Assembly (NCBI RefSeq): GCF_010093185.1
Contig: NZ_PDWL01000023.1
Location: forward strand, 1-62,476
DNA length: 62,476 nucleotides
Source: Pseudoxanthomonas jiangsuensis
GTDB taxonomy: Bacteria > Pseudomonadota > Gammaproteobacteria > Xanthomonadales > Xanthomonadaceae
Reading direction: 5' to 3'
Positions 8,071 to 18,646 of this stretch are shown here, in pieces. Position 1 is the stretch's first letter; every line of letters begins with the position of its first letter. A model generated the notes under the pieces. That model saw only the letters and a list, made by a program, of their open reading frames with translations. It ran no database searches and was not told where the DNA came from. Position numbers and translations under genes: made by a program.

Positions 8071-8454
8071 ATGAGCGTCGACTTGCCACATGCCGCCATC
8101 GGAATCGCGGTGGCTGGATTCGAGTTGTTCGGTGTCGGCGTCATCACGCTGGGAAGCCTGTTGGCGTGTGGGCGGTTCGCCTTCCTTCACACGAAGGTCG
8201 GGATGACGGCGCGCTATCACGCCCTGCGGCAGGAGCTCGGCGGCACGATCGTCTTGGGCCTGGAGTTCCTCGTGGCCGCGGACATCATCCGCACCGTCAC
8301 CATCGATCCCTCGCTCCAGGGCGTGGCGATCCTTGCGCTGATCGTGCTGATCCGCACCTTCCTGAGCGTTGCACTGCAAATCGAGATCGAACGAGGATGG
8401 TCGTGGCGGCGCCGTCGACCGGCGGCGCCCGACCACCCGGATGATCCCGGCTGA
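8071..8454 (+). CDS. DUF1622 family membrane protein
   Basis: A 127-residue membrane protein with three predicted spans (about 10-33, 56-75, 85-104). The pattern FELFGVGVITLGSLLA ... YHALRQELGGTIVLGLEFLVAADIIRTV ... ALIVLIRTFLSVALQIEIE is the signature of the DUF1622 family, whose function is unknown. It follows the heptaheme gene by 12 bp and is the last gene of the operon started at copper box A. The His-containing RYHALRQELG loop is conserved in the family. Whether it serves the electron chain or is a passenger cannot be decided. Confidence 0.75.
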   Translation: MSVDLPHAAIGIAVAGFELFGVGVITLGSLLACGRFAFLHTKVGMTARYHALRQELGGTIVLGLEFLVAADIIRTVTIDPSLQGVAILALIVLIRTFLSVALQIEIERGWSWRRRRPAAPDHPDDPG

Positions 8455-8567
8455 GCGAACCGGCCCACACGCTCAAGGCACAGCGTCGTGCGACGACCGC
8501 GCTGGCGAGAGCCCCTTCGCTGCTTGCAGCCGATCAATGGGACTTGAACGCTCCGCCGGGCGGCGCG

Positions 8568-8771
8568 TCAGGGATCGACGCCAATCGCCTGGTAGCCCGC
8601 CTTGGTCAGGGCGGCTTTCACGATCTCGCTAGGCTGCTCGGACACGACCTGCACCCGTCGGGTATGAACGTCAGCCTGAACCCGGGCATCCGGGTCGACG
8701 GACTGGATGGCGCGCGTCACACCTCGGACGCAGCCGCCGCACGTCATGTTCTGGATGTGAAATGCGTGCAT
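8568..8771 (-). CDS. copZ: CopZ-like heavy-metal-associated (HMA) chaperone
   Basis: A 67-residue cytosolic copper chaperone. It is a single ferredoxin-like HMA domain with the metal site MTCGGC at residues 9-14, a helix with RAIQSVDP and a C-terminal GYQAIGVDP. AGGAGG precedes the ATG at 8771. It is transcribed away from the copA ATPase gene and each side has its own CueR-type operator, so chaperone and pump are induced together. CopZ proteins hand Cu(I) to CopA-type ATPases (family knowledge). Confidence 0.9.
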   Translation of the reverse strand: MHAFHIQNMTCGGCVRGVTRAIQSVDPDARVQADVHTRRVQVVSEQPSEIVKAALTKAGYQAIGVDP

Positions 8772-8801
8772 GGGGCACCTCCTGCTGATTTGTGTACGGT
8801 T

Positions 8802-8832
8802 AGGATGGGCCTTGCCATCGTTGGAAGGTCAA
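8802..8832 (-). promoter_or_regulatory. CueR-type MerR promoter of copZ
   Basis: On the minus strand, TTGACC (8827-8832) is followed by a dyad CCTTCC ... GGCAAGG and a -10-like CATCCT/ATCCTA at a spacing of 19-20 bp. This overlong spacer with an internal palindrome is the hallmark of promoters twisted open by MerR-family activators. The regulator is probably the cueR at 11297. Confidence 0.7.
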
Positions 8833-8856
8833 GGGTTTTCGCGGGCCATGCAGGGG

Positions 8857-8887
8857 TTGACCTTCCCACCGTAGGAACCCGCAGACT
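8857..8887 (+). promoter_or_regulatory. CueR-type MerR promoter of copA (ATPase)
   Basis: TTGACC at 8857-8862, a 19-bp spacer containing CCTTCC ... GGAACC, and CAGACT as -10 at 8882-8887. It faces the copA start at 8914 and stands back to back with the copZ operator about 25 bp away. Because the -10 covers 8887, translation from the in-frame TTG there is unlikely. Confidence 0.75.
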
Positions 8888-8913
8888 TGTTTACTGACCA
8901 TTGCACCGGCGAG

Positions 8914-11295
<2,382 letters not shown>

Positions 11296-11296
11296 G

Positions 11297-11770
11297 GTGA
11301 ACATCGGTGACGCGGCGAAGGCCTCGGGTGTATCGGCCAAGATGATCCGCTACTACGAGCAGATCGGGTTGATTCCACCGGCTGGCCGCACGCACGCAGG
11401 CTACCGGGATTACACCGAAAAGGACGTCCACGTGCTGCGCTTCGTCCGGCGCGCGAGGGATCTGGGATTCTCCGTCGCCGAGATCGATGGCCTGTTGCAG
11501 CTCTGGCGCAACCGCCGCCGGCGCAGCGCCGACGTCAAGCGTATCGCCCTGGACCACATCGAGGATCTGCAACGGCGGATCGCCGACATGCAAGAGATGG
11601 CAGCGACACTCCAGCAGCTGCCGACATGCTGCTCGGGGGACGACCGTCCCGATTGCCCGATCCTGGCCGATCTCGAACAGGCGTCTGCGGCGGCGGCGAA
11701 AGAACCCAAGCGCCGACGCGGCGCGGTCGACGACCGTGGTGTCGGCAAGCGCAAGGCCCAGCGGGGGTAA
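11297..11770 (+). CDS. cueR: MerR-family copper regulator CueR
   Basis: A 157-residue activator starting at GTG 11297, one base past the copA stop. It has the winged helix (NIGDAAKASGVSAKMIRYYEQIGLI), the dimerisation helix and a metal loop with Cys112 and Cys120 (CSGDDRPDC), matching the two-Cys Cu(I) site and even the numbering of classical CueR. A basic tail (EPKRRRGAVDDRGVGKRKAQRG) extends past the loop and is longer than in E. coli CueR. It probably acts on the divergent operators at 8802-8887. Confidence 0.9.
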   Translation: MNIGDAAKASGVSAKMIRYYEQIGLIPPAGRTHAGYRDYTEKDVHVLRFVRRARDLGFSVAEIDGLLQLWRNRRRRSADVKRIALDHIEDLQRRIADMQEMAATLQQLPTCCSGDDRPDCPILADLEQASAAAAKEPKRRRGAVDDRGVGKRKAQRG

Positions 11771-11820
11771 GGCGCAACCGCCCAAGCATCGAGGCCTCTG
11801 GCAGGGCGAATGACCATGAA

Positions 11821-11875
11821 ATGACGGGAATGTAATGGATGGGTCATCCCGCCGAAAGTGACCCCCTCCTAGGCT
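11821..11875 (+). promoter_or_regulatory. Copper-type box and promoter, copy B (copAB)
   Basis: ATGAC (11821-11825), 6 bp, GTAAT (11832-11836), 6 bp, GTCATC (11843-11848), 21 bp, TAGGCT as -10 (11870-11875). It lies about 230 bp upstream of the multicopper oxidase gene, leaving a long leader (about 11883-12108) in which I find no convincing ORF. Confidence 0.72.
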
Positions 11876-12108
11876 GGTCACCATGACGCGAGCACCACGC
11901 CCTTGCGTTCAACCCCGACCGTTGCCTGGATCCTGTGCGGCCCATCTGGCAAGCATTCCGGCCACCGTCACGTGGCTTGTCATGCGCACGCTGACCCGCG
12001 TTCCTCACCACGCTGGCGCTTTCTCCGGCGCGCGTGGCCGGCACCCAGATCGTGGCGATGGGCCGGGCGGGCTCGATGTCAGCCGATACCGATCATAGGA
12101 GGTCATGC

Positions 12109-13989
12109 ATGCGATCCAGACTTTCAGGCACGAACGCCGCCGAGCAGCTGCTGCTGTCTCGAAGGCAGTTCGTTCAAGGATTGGCAGCGGGTGGCGCAGT
12201 GCTGGGCCTGGGACTTTGGCCGAAGCAGAGCTGGGCGCTCCGCTCCCCTGGCCAGCTCGAAGTCCTGTCGGGCACGCAGTTCGACCTGACCATAGGCGAG
12301 ACCCTGGTCAACTACACGGGCAAGACGCGGCCCGCCATCACCGTCAACGGCTCGGTGCCTGCACCGATCCTGCGCTGGCGCGAAGGCACGCGGGTGCAGC
12401 TCAGGGCCCGGAATGACCTTCCCCCCGGCTCGATCCACGGCGACGCGACGTCGATCCACTGGCACGGCATCCTGCTGCCCGCCAACATGGATGGGGTTCC
12501 CGGCTTCAGCTTCGACGGCATCAACCGCGGCGAGAGCTACCTGTACGAGTTCGATGTCCGCCAGAGCGGAACCTACTGGTACCACAGTCATTCGGGGTTC
12601 CAGGAACAGGGCGGCATGTACGGGCCGCTGATCATCGACCCCATCGATCCGCCTCCGTTCTCCTACGATCGAGACTACGTGGTCTTCCTGTCCGATTGGA
12701 CCGACATGGACCCGGCGCGCCTGTTCGCCCGGCTGAAGAAGCTGTCGGAGTACGACAATTACTACCAGCGTACGGTGGGCGACTTCTTCCGCGACGTGCG
12801 CCGGGACGGCTTGAGCGCGACGCTAAGCGATCGCGAGGCATGGGGACGCATGCGCATGACGCCGACCGACCTGTCCGACGTCAACGCGCATACCTACACC
12901 TACCTGATAAACGGGACCACGTCGCTGGGCAACTGGACGGGACTTTTCCGTGCCGGTGAGAAGGTGCGCCTGCGTTTCATCAACGGTGCGGCGATGACCT
13001 ACTTCGACGTCCGCATCCCGGGCCTGAAGATGACGGTCGTCGAGGTCGACGGCCAGTACGTCCACCCGCTGACGGTGGACGAGCTGCGCATCGCCACTGC
13101 CGAAACCTTCGACGTGATCGTCGAGCCTACCGGGCAGGACGCCTTCACGATCTTCGCCCAAGACTCCGCGCGCACCGGCTACGTCAGTGGCACGCTTGCG
13201 GTCCGCGAGGGCTTGCGTGCTCCGGTACCGGCGGTGGACCCGCGGCCGCTGCTGACCATGGCCGACATGGGGCATGGCGGCCACGGTGCCCATTCCGGAC
13301 TGGCGGCCGCATCGGCCGATCCGCATGCCGGGCATGGCGCCGCGCCGGCGCCGGACCCCCACGCGGGCCACGGGGCGGGGGCCGTGGCCGCCGATCCGCA
13401 TGCCGGGCACGGCGTTCCGGCCGCACCAGGCGCGCACTCCGCGCATGAAGGCGGCGGCATGCAGATGCAGACTCATCCGGCCAGCGAAACGGGCAATCCC
13501 CTGGTGGACATGCGGACCATGACGCCGGAGCCGCGACTGTCCGATCCTGGGATCGGTCTGCGCGGCAACGACCGTAAGGTGGCGACGTATGCCGACCTGA
13601 AGAGCCTGTTCGAGGACCCCGACGGTCGCGAGCCGGGGCGCACGGTGGAGCTGCACCTGACCGGCCACATGGAGCGCTTTGCCTGGTCGTTCGATGGGAT
13701 CAAGTTCGCCGACGCCGAGCCGCTGCGCCTCAACTACGGCGAACGCATGCGCATCGTGCTGGTGAACGACACCATGATGTCGCATCCGATCCATCTGCAT
13801 GGCCTGTGGAGCGATCTTGAGGACGAACAGGGCAACTTCCACTTGCGCAAGCACACCATCGACATGCCGCCGGGCACGAAGCGCAGCTACCGGGTGCGCG
13901 CCGACGCGCTCGGTCGCTGGGCCTACCACTGCCATCTCTTCTTCCACATGGAATCCGGGATGTTCCGGGAAGTGAGGGTCGAAGAATGA
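12109..13989 (+). CDS. copA: Multicopper oxidase CopA/PcoA, periplasmic, Tat-exported
   Basis: A 626-residue multicopper oxidase of the CopA/PcoA resistance family (unrelated to the ATPase of the same name), which oxidises and sequesters periplasmic Cu(I). ATG 12109 follows AGGAGG and gives a twin-arginine signal (SRRQFVQGLAAGG). Copper ligands are visible in the cupredoxin domains: HWHG, HSHSGFQEQ, HPIHLHG near residue 560 and the C-terminal HCHLFFHMESGM (type 1 and trinuclear sites). An insert at about residues 385-455 is His/Met-rich, with DPHAGHG repeated three times between MADMGHGGHGAH and GGGMQMQTH. Its stop overlaps copB by 4 bp. It is driven from box B. Confidence 0.93.
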   Translation: MRSRLSGTNAAEQLLLSRRQFVQGLAAGGAVLGLGLWPKQSWALRSPGQLEVLSGTQFDLTIGETLVNYTGKTRPAITVNGSVPAPILRWREGTRVQLRARNDLPPGSIHGDATSIHWHGILLPANMDGVPGFSFDGINRGESYLYEFDVRQSGTYWYHSHSGFQEQGGMYGPLIIDPIDPPPFSYDRDYVVFLSDWTDMDPARLFARLKKLSEYDNYYQRTVGDFFRDVRRDGLSATLSDREAWGRMRMTPTDLSDVNAHTYTYLINGTTSLGNWTGLFRAGEKVRLRFINGAAMTYFDVRIPGLKMTVVEVDGQYVHPLTVDELRIATAETFDVIVEPTGQDAFTIFAQDSARTGYVSGTLAVREGLRAPVPAVDPRPLLTMADMGHGGHGAHSGLAAASADPHAGHGAAPAPDPHAGHGAGAVAADPHAGHGVPAAPGAHSAHEGGGMQMQTHPASETGNPLVDMRTMTPEPRLSDPGIGLRGNDRKVATYADLKSLFEDPDGREPGRTVELHLTGHMERFAWSFDGIKFADAEPLRLNYGERMRIVLVNDTMMSHPIHLHGLWSDLEDEQGNFHLRKHTIDMPPGTKRSYRVRADALGRWAYHCHLFFHMESGMFREVRVEE

Positions 13990-15032
13990 CGAGCGTGAGA
14001 ACATCGATGCGTTGGGCTGCGCTGGCCGCAGCATTGCTGCTCCCTCCTGTCGGCGCCCACGCGCAGCACGCCGGTCATGGCCAGCCTGTCCCGTCGAGTC
14101 CGACTGCGAACCAGCAGGAAGAGGACGCGACGACAGCGCAGTCTCCCAATGCCGGCATGGACCACTCGCAGATGGATCATGGACAGCATGGTCGCCCACA
14201 GGTCGACCACTCGCAGATGGATCATTCGCAGCATGATCGTCCGCAGGTCGACCATTCGCAGGTCGACCATTCGCAGATGGATCATTCCCGGATGGGGGTG
14301 TTCGACTCGCCACGCGAACCCATCCCCGCCGTCACGGATGCCGATCGCCTGGCGGCATTTCCGACGCTGAAGGACTACCACAAGCATGGAACCAGCCTGA
14401 ACTCCTTCTGGCTTATGGATCAGCTGGAAGGGGCGAACACGGATGAAGGCAGGGAGATCGCCTGGGAGGGAATCGGCTGGGTCGGTAGCGACATCAACCG
14501 CCTCTGGCTGAGGACCAAGGGGCACGCCCTGGACGAGAACCTGCAGCGCGCGCGGGTGGAGGCGATGTACGGACGCGCGATCCATCCCTGGTGGGATGCA
14601 GTGGTGGGCGTGCGCCGGGATTTCGGTGACTTCGGCGGAGGCGGAACGCCGCGCACCTGGGCCGCGTTCGGCGTTCAGGGGCTGGCGCCCTATAAGTTCG
14701 AGGTTTCCGCAACGGGTTACGTCGCAGAAGGCGGCAAGACGGCGGCGATCGTCGAGGCCGAGTACGACATGCTGTTCACCAACCGGCTGATCGCAAGCTG
14801 GGGTGTCGAAGCCAACTGGTTCGGGCAGTCCGATCCGGCGGAAGTCATCGGGTCAGGCTTGAGCACGGTAGAAGGAGGTGTGCGATTGCGCTACGAGATC
14901 ACGCGGCAGTTCGCGCCCTATATCGGGTTCGAGCGCGAATGGAGCTTCGGCGAGACGTCCGACCTGCGCAGGCTCAGCGGTCATTCCCGAACCGACAACC
15001 GCTGGGTGGTCGGCCTGCGCTTGTGGTTCTGA
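13986..15032 (+). CDS. copB: Outer-membrane copper resistance protein CopB/PcoB
   Basis: A 348-residue outer-membrane partner of CopA. It has a signal peptide (cleavage near AHA-QHA), a periplasmic His/Met repeat zone (about residues 57-103; MDHSQ, VDHSQ and MDHGQ units repeated about nine times) and a beta-barrel domain that begins at LNSFWLMDQLEGANT and ends in the aromatic VVGLRLWF typical of barrel termini. The repeat units resemble the copper-binding repeats of Pseudomonas CopB, and the underlying DNA (14155-14296) is visibly repetitive, so copy number may vary. It is translationally coupled to copA. Confidence 0.92.
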   Translation: MTSVRTSMRWAALAAALLLPPVGAHAQHAGHGQPVPSSPTANQQEEDATTAQSPNAGMDHSQMDHGQHGRPQVDHSQMDHSQHDRPQVDHSQVDHSQMDHSRMGVFDSPREPIPAVTDADRLAAFPTLKDYHKHGTSLNSFWLMDQLEGANTDEGREIAWEGIGWVGSDINRLWLRTKGHALDENLQRARVEAMYGRAIHPWWDAVVGVRRDFGDFGGGGTPRTWAAFGVQGLAPYKFEVSATGYVAEGGKTAAIVEAEYDMLFTNRLIASWGVEANWFGQSDPAEVIGSGLSTVEGGVRLRYEITRQFAPYIGFEREWSFGETSDLRRLSGHSRTDNRWVVGLRLWF

Positions 15033-15134
15033 CGTAGATGCGTTTGGGGTTGGGGAGATGGCGGGGTGGTGCCATCGTAGGAGGGCCTGGAATGCAACCC
15101 GCATCAGGCCATCGAACACGAAATCGAAGGTCAT

Positions 15135-16739
15135 ATGCGTCCACCCCGAATCTCATCGTTGCGTCGTGGCATTCAGATTGTGGTCGCTGCCCTTGGATTC
15201 GGTTTGGCATGGTGGCGCCTGCGGAAGACCACGCCATCGGTGCTGGCGGAGCGTTTGCGCGAGACGCTGGAGGGGCTGGGCACGACTTTCGTGAAGCTCG
15301 GTCAAGGCTTGAGCTTGCGTCGCGACATGCTGCCCGACGCGTACCGCGTGGTGCTGGAGGACTTGCATAACCGGGTGCCGCCGTTCTCGTCGCAGCTTGC
15401 CGAAGCTGCCATCAAAGATGCGTTCGGCCAACCGGCGGCAACGCTGTTCGCACGGTTCGATGCAATTCCCTTTGCTGCAGCGTCCGTGGCCCAGGTTCAT
15501 CGAGCCCGTACGCACGACGGGCAAGAGGCCGTGGTCAAGGTTCGCCGCCCCGGTGTCGTCTCCCAGGTCAAGACCGATCTTCTGCTGCTGCGCTTGCTGG
15601 TGAGGATTTTGCTTCCTGTGTGGCCGCAGCTCAGGCGGCAACAGCCGCTGGCGCTGATCGACGAACTCGGCATGCAGTTGCTTGCAGAAATCGATCTGGA
15701 TCACGAAGCGCGGAATATGCGGCGTTTGCAGTCAGCAATCGCGGGGCTGCCAGGCGTCATGATGCCCCGCGTCGTCGAGCCCTATGTCTCGCCTAACGTA
15801 CTAGTTCAGGAATACAGCAGCGGCGGCGTCGTCACCGACTTCGCCGGAAGCGACCGAGGGCGCGCCATTGCCGATCAGTTGTTCAATGCCTATCTGCACC
15901 TCTTGTTCGTTCGCGGCGTGTACCACGCCGACCCACATCCAGGAAACCTGTTCGCGATGGCGGACGGGCGCCTGTGCTTTCATGACTTCGGCTCGATCGG
16001 ATATCTGGATCCGGCGGCGCGACGTGCGCTTGCACGCATGATCGCTGCCGTACCCTATGCGGACGCGGACGAGGTGTTGGACTCGGCGCTTCTCCTGGGC
16101 TTCATCGTTGTGCCCGTGGACCGTCGCGAGTACACGCGCGCCATCGGCGAGATTCTCGACGAACTGGAGAGCCTGCCCGTTACCGAGTGGTCGCTGGCCG
16201 AGATGGTGTGGCGGATCTCACGCCTGGGCGGAGGAGAGCGTTTCCGGCTGCCCCGGCATCTGCTGGTCCTGATCCGAACACTGTTCCTGGTCGAGAACAC
16301 GATTCGCCAGCTCGATCCGGAGTTCAACCTGCTGGGAAGTTTCGAGTTCCACCGCGAAACCCTTGCCGCTTCGTTGAGCAAGGAGGCGGCCCGCAGCCGG
16401 CGGCCGGTGGCCGAGCGTGCTGCGCGCACGGCCGACAGCTTGTCGACGATCGCATCGGAACTGCTCAGGTCGGCGATGATGGATGATGGCAGGCCGAGCC
16501 TGACCATGTACCACCGGGGGCTTGAGGCATTGCAGGCCAACATCAGCCGGACCGGCAACAGACTGTCGGTCGCGTTGATCACGCTGGGGCTTTACCTTGC
16601 TGGATCGCTCTTGATGCAGCACAGCATTGGGCCTCGCATCTCGGGCGACATGCCGTTGTTCGCGGTCGTCGCGTATTTGCTGGCCCTATTGCTGTCGCTA
16701 CGCCTGGTTCTGGCGATCTCGCGCTCCGGTCACTTGTGA
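15135..16739 (+). CDS. ABC1/AarF/UbiB-family kinase-like protein
   Basis: A 534-residue atypical kinase of the ABC1/UbiB family. It has the KxGQ motif (FVKLGQGLS, about residues 53-61), the Ala-rich nucleotide loop (AAASVAQVHRA), the lysine in VVKVRRP, HADPHPGN (catalytic loop, about residue 264) and HDFGSIG (DFG equivalent), with two C-terminal membrane spans (about 476-494 and 505-529). UbiB homologues support ubiquinone biosynthesis or lipid traffic; this one is shorter on core motifs but complete. It sits alone, 100 bp after copB and convergent with the DUF3141 gene. No copper box precedes it. A link to quinone supply for the nearby electron-transfer operon is speculation. Confidence 0.85.
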   Translation: MRPPRISSLRRGIQIVVAALGFGLAWWRLRKTTPSVLAERLRETLEGLGTTFVKLGQGLSLRRDMLPDAYRVVLEDLHNRVPPFSSQLAEAAIKDAFGQPAATLFARFDAIPFAAASVAQVHRARTHDGQEAVVKVRRPGVVSQVKTDLLLLRLLVRILLPVWPQLRRQQPLALIDELGMQLLAEIDLDHEARNMRRLQSAIAGLPGVMMPRVVEPYVSPNVLVQEYSSGGVVTDFAGSDRGRAIADQLFNAYLHLLFVRGVYHADPHPGNLFAMADGRLCFHDFGSIGYLDPAARRALARMIAAVPYADADEVLDSALLLGFIVVPVDRREYTRAIGEILDELESLPVTEWSLAEMVWRISRLGGGERFRLPRHLLVLIRTLFLVENTIRQLDPEFNLLGSFEFHRETLAASLSKEAARSRRPVAERAARTADSLSTIASELLRSAMMDDGRPSLTMYHRGLEALQANISRTGNRLSVALITLGLYLAGSLLMQHSIGPRISGDMPLFAVVAYLLALLLSLRLVLAISRSGHL

Positions 16740-16801
16740 CGACTGGCGCCTAAGCCTTCATCCGCCGATCCACTACGCAACCAAGCCGCGAGCGCGAATC
16801 G

Positions 16802-18625
16802 TCAGGCCGCGCCGAGCCTTCCCGGCATGGCGCCGAACACAAGCGCGAACCACCATTCCATCGCCTCGTCGCGATGCTTGCGCCCATCTTCGATGGCCTG
16901 GGTAACCTGCGCGCTCGCCGCCTGCTCCTGCGCTGCGAAGGGGTTGTCCGCGGGCAATGGCGTCCGCTCCTTCCTGATCAGGGGCGCCAGGGCCGCGACG
17001 GCGTGCATCCAGGGGCTGAAGGCCTCCGAAAGCAGGTAGCGGCTGGTGCGCATCGGATGCAGCCATTCCAGCGCCGAGGCGCTCCAGGGATTGCTCATGG
17101 CGCTCAAGACGGGACTCACGAACGTCTTGTAGAACAATTCGTTCGTCTCCGACATCCCTCGCACTTTCTCGAACGCTGCATTAGGGACATCGAACCGCAG
17201 GTCCTCGACCTGTCGCTCCTCGAAACGGACGGTGTACTGCGACCGCGCGCAATCCGGGTCGCCGGTGGGGCTGTCGATCTTCATCTCGTAGAGGCCCGGG
17301 GCCAATGCCTCGACGTCCGCCAGGGTCTCCAGGATGGCCCGATGCTCGAAGCGGGCGACCTTCGCGGAGACGAAGATCCCCAGATGACCAACATGCGGGT
17401 TGGTCAGGTAGACGATGCGCTGATCCGCCTGCTTGAGCGCGTCCGTGTCGGGATAGACCACGGGAATCCAGCCCAGTGCCTGGTGAGGCGGCGTGATGTT
17501 GTCACCGTAGGAGGCGAAGACCACCAGCGGGTTGCGGATGCGCTTCAGGTCGACGGCGCAGTGCTCGTCGATCCGCAGCTTGCCTTCCTCGAGACGGTTG
17601 CCGATGAACAGGTTCTCGACAATGGCGACGATCTCTTCGCGGCTCATGAAGTACCAGGCATTCCACCAGCGCTCGAACTGGAGGAAGCGATCACGCTCGG
17701 TATCCACATGCGCGAAGAGGTTGGCGTACTTCTCCCACACGCCTTCCGGCTTGAGATTCTCGAAGTTCTGGATGAGCCAGGCGCCGTCGAAACGACCATT
17801 GCCTAGATCCGCGAGCAGATGGGTCATCCACACGCCGCCCACGAATCCTCCGGCGAGCCGCATCGGGTTCATACCCGCGGCGCCCGCCCAGTAGGACAGC
17901 GGCGATCCGTTGAGCACGACTGGCCCGCTCAGGCCCTGGCAGTCCGCCGCGAGCAGCGTGAGTGCCCAACCCGCCTGGCAGTTGCCGTACAGCACAGGAG
18001 GCTGGCCGGGATGGCGCCTCGCCACTTCCTCCACGAAGCGCCGCAGCGCCTGCAACACGTCCGCGAGCGTCTGGCCGGGACATGGTTCAGGATAAAACGA
18101 GACGAAGTAAACGGCATGGCCGCGATGCAGCGCGATACCGACTTCGGAGTCGGTCTTGAAGCCGCCGATGCCTGGGCCATGTCCGGCACGCGGATCGACG
18201 ACCACCACGGGCGGCCTGGAGGCATCCAGGCAGTCTTCGATGCAGTGGTCCCCGGCCCGCGTGATGCGAAGGAGCGCGTAGTTGGCCGGATGCTCGAAGC
18301 GCCGGGCATCGAGCAGCGTTTCGTAGTCGAAGTCCAGCAGCGGAGGCTTGCCCGCGCGCTCGTGGGCGATCATGTCGTCGGCCCGCTGGCGCAGTGTGTC
18401 CCAGAACAGCACCGCGCGCTCGAACACGTCACGCGAGTAGCCCACTGCCTGAGCGAAGTCGTACACGGCAGAACCTGCAAGCGCTTGTTCGGCGGAATGA
18501 TCTGTCGACACCGACGGCACGGCTGCCACGGGTGATGCGTGAACAGCCCTTTCGCTTCTGGATCTGCCCGCAGCGCGCTTCGCTGAACGAGTCCGGGTTT
18601 CACGTGGGCGCATCTTGGCCTCCAA
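16802..18625 (-). CDS. DUF3141 protein, alpha/beta-hydrolase fold, PhaC-like
   Basis: A 607-residue protein of the DUF3141 family. The central region has an alpha/beta-hydrolase core with GNCQAGW where lipases have GxSxG, so the nucleophile would be Cys as in polyhydroxyalkanoate synthases (PhaC), and YLTNPHVGHLGIF carries a candidate catalytic His. A basic, disordered N-terminus (residues 1-30) precedes it. It is the seventh and last gene of the minus-strand operon that starts at 25522, 21 bp after the phosphorylase. The enzymatic function is unknown. DUF3141 genes commonly neighbour phosphorylase/phosphotransacetylase genes (my recollection, not checked). Confidence 0.8.
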   Translation of the reverse strand: MEAKMRPRETRTRSAKRAAGRSRSERAVHASPVAAVPSVSTDHSAEQALAGSAVYDFAQAVGYSRDVFERAVLFWDTLRQRADDMIAHERAGKPPLLDFDYETLLDARRFEHPANYALLRITRAGDHCIEDCLDASRPPVVVVDPRAGHGPGIGGFKTDSEVGIALHRGHAVYFVSFYPEPCPGQTLADVLQALRRFVEEVARRHPGQPPVLYGNCQAGWALTLLAADCQGLSGPVVLNGSPLSYWAGAAGMNPMRLAGGFVGGVWMTHLLADLGNGRFDGAWLIQNFENLKPEGVWEKYANLFAHVDTERDRFLQFERWWNAWYFMSREEIVAIVENLFIGNRLEEGKLRIDEHCAVDLKRIRNPLVVFASYGDNITPPHQALGWIPVVYPDTDALKQADQRIVYLTNPHVGHLGIFVSAKVARFEHRAILETLADVEALAPGLYEMKIDSPTGDPDCARSQYTVRFEERQVEDLRFDVPNAAFEKVRGMSETNELFYKTFVSPVLSAMSNPWSASALEWLHPMRTSRYLLSEAFSPWMHAVAALAPLIRKERTPLPADNPFAAQEQAASAQVTQAIEDGRKHRDEAMEWWFALVFGAMPGRLGAA

Positions 18626-18646
18626 TGGAGATACTGCCGCGACGTC

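Noticed and set aside
11883..12098. A 71-codon frame in the copAB leader
   Set aside because: It is Pro/Arg-rich without a signal peptide, ribosome binding site or similarity to CopL that I can see.
13179..13460. Long open frames in antisense or shifted frames across copA, CzcA, FtsK and ClpA
   Set aside because: In this GC-rich DNA, shadow frames are common; they have Arg/Pro/Ala-biased composition and no recognisable domains, while the opposite frames encode well-known proteins.
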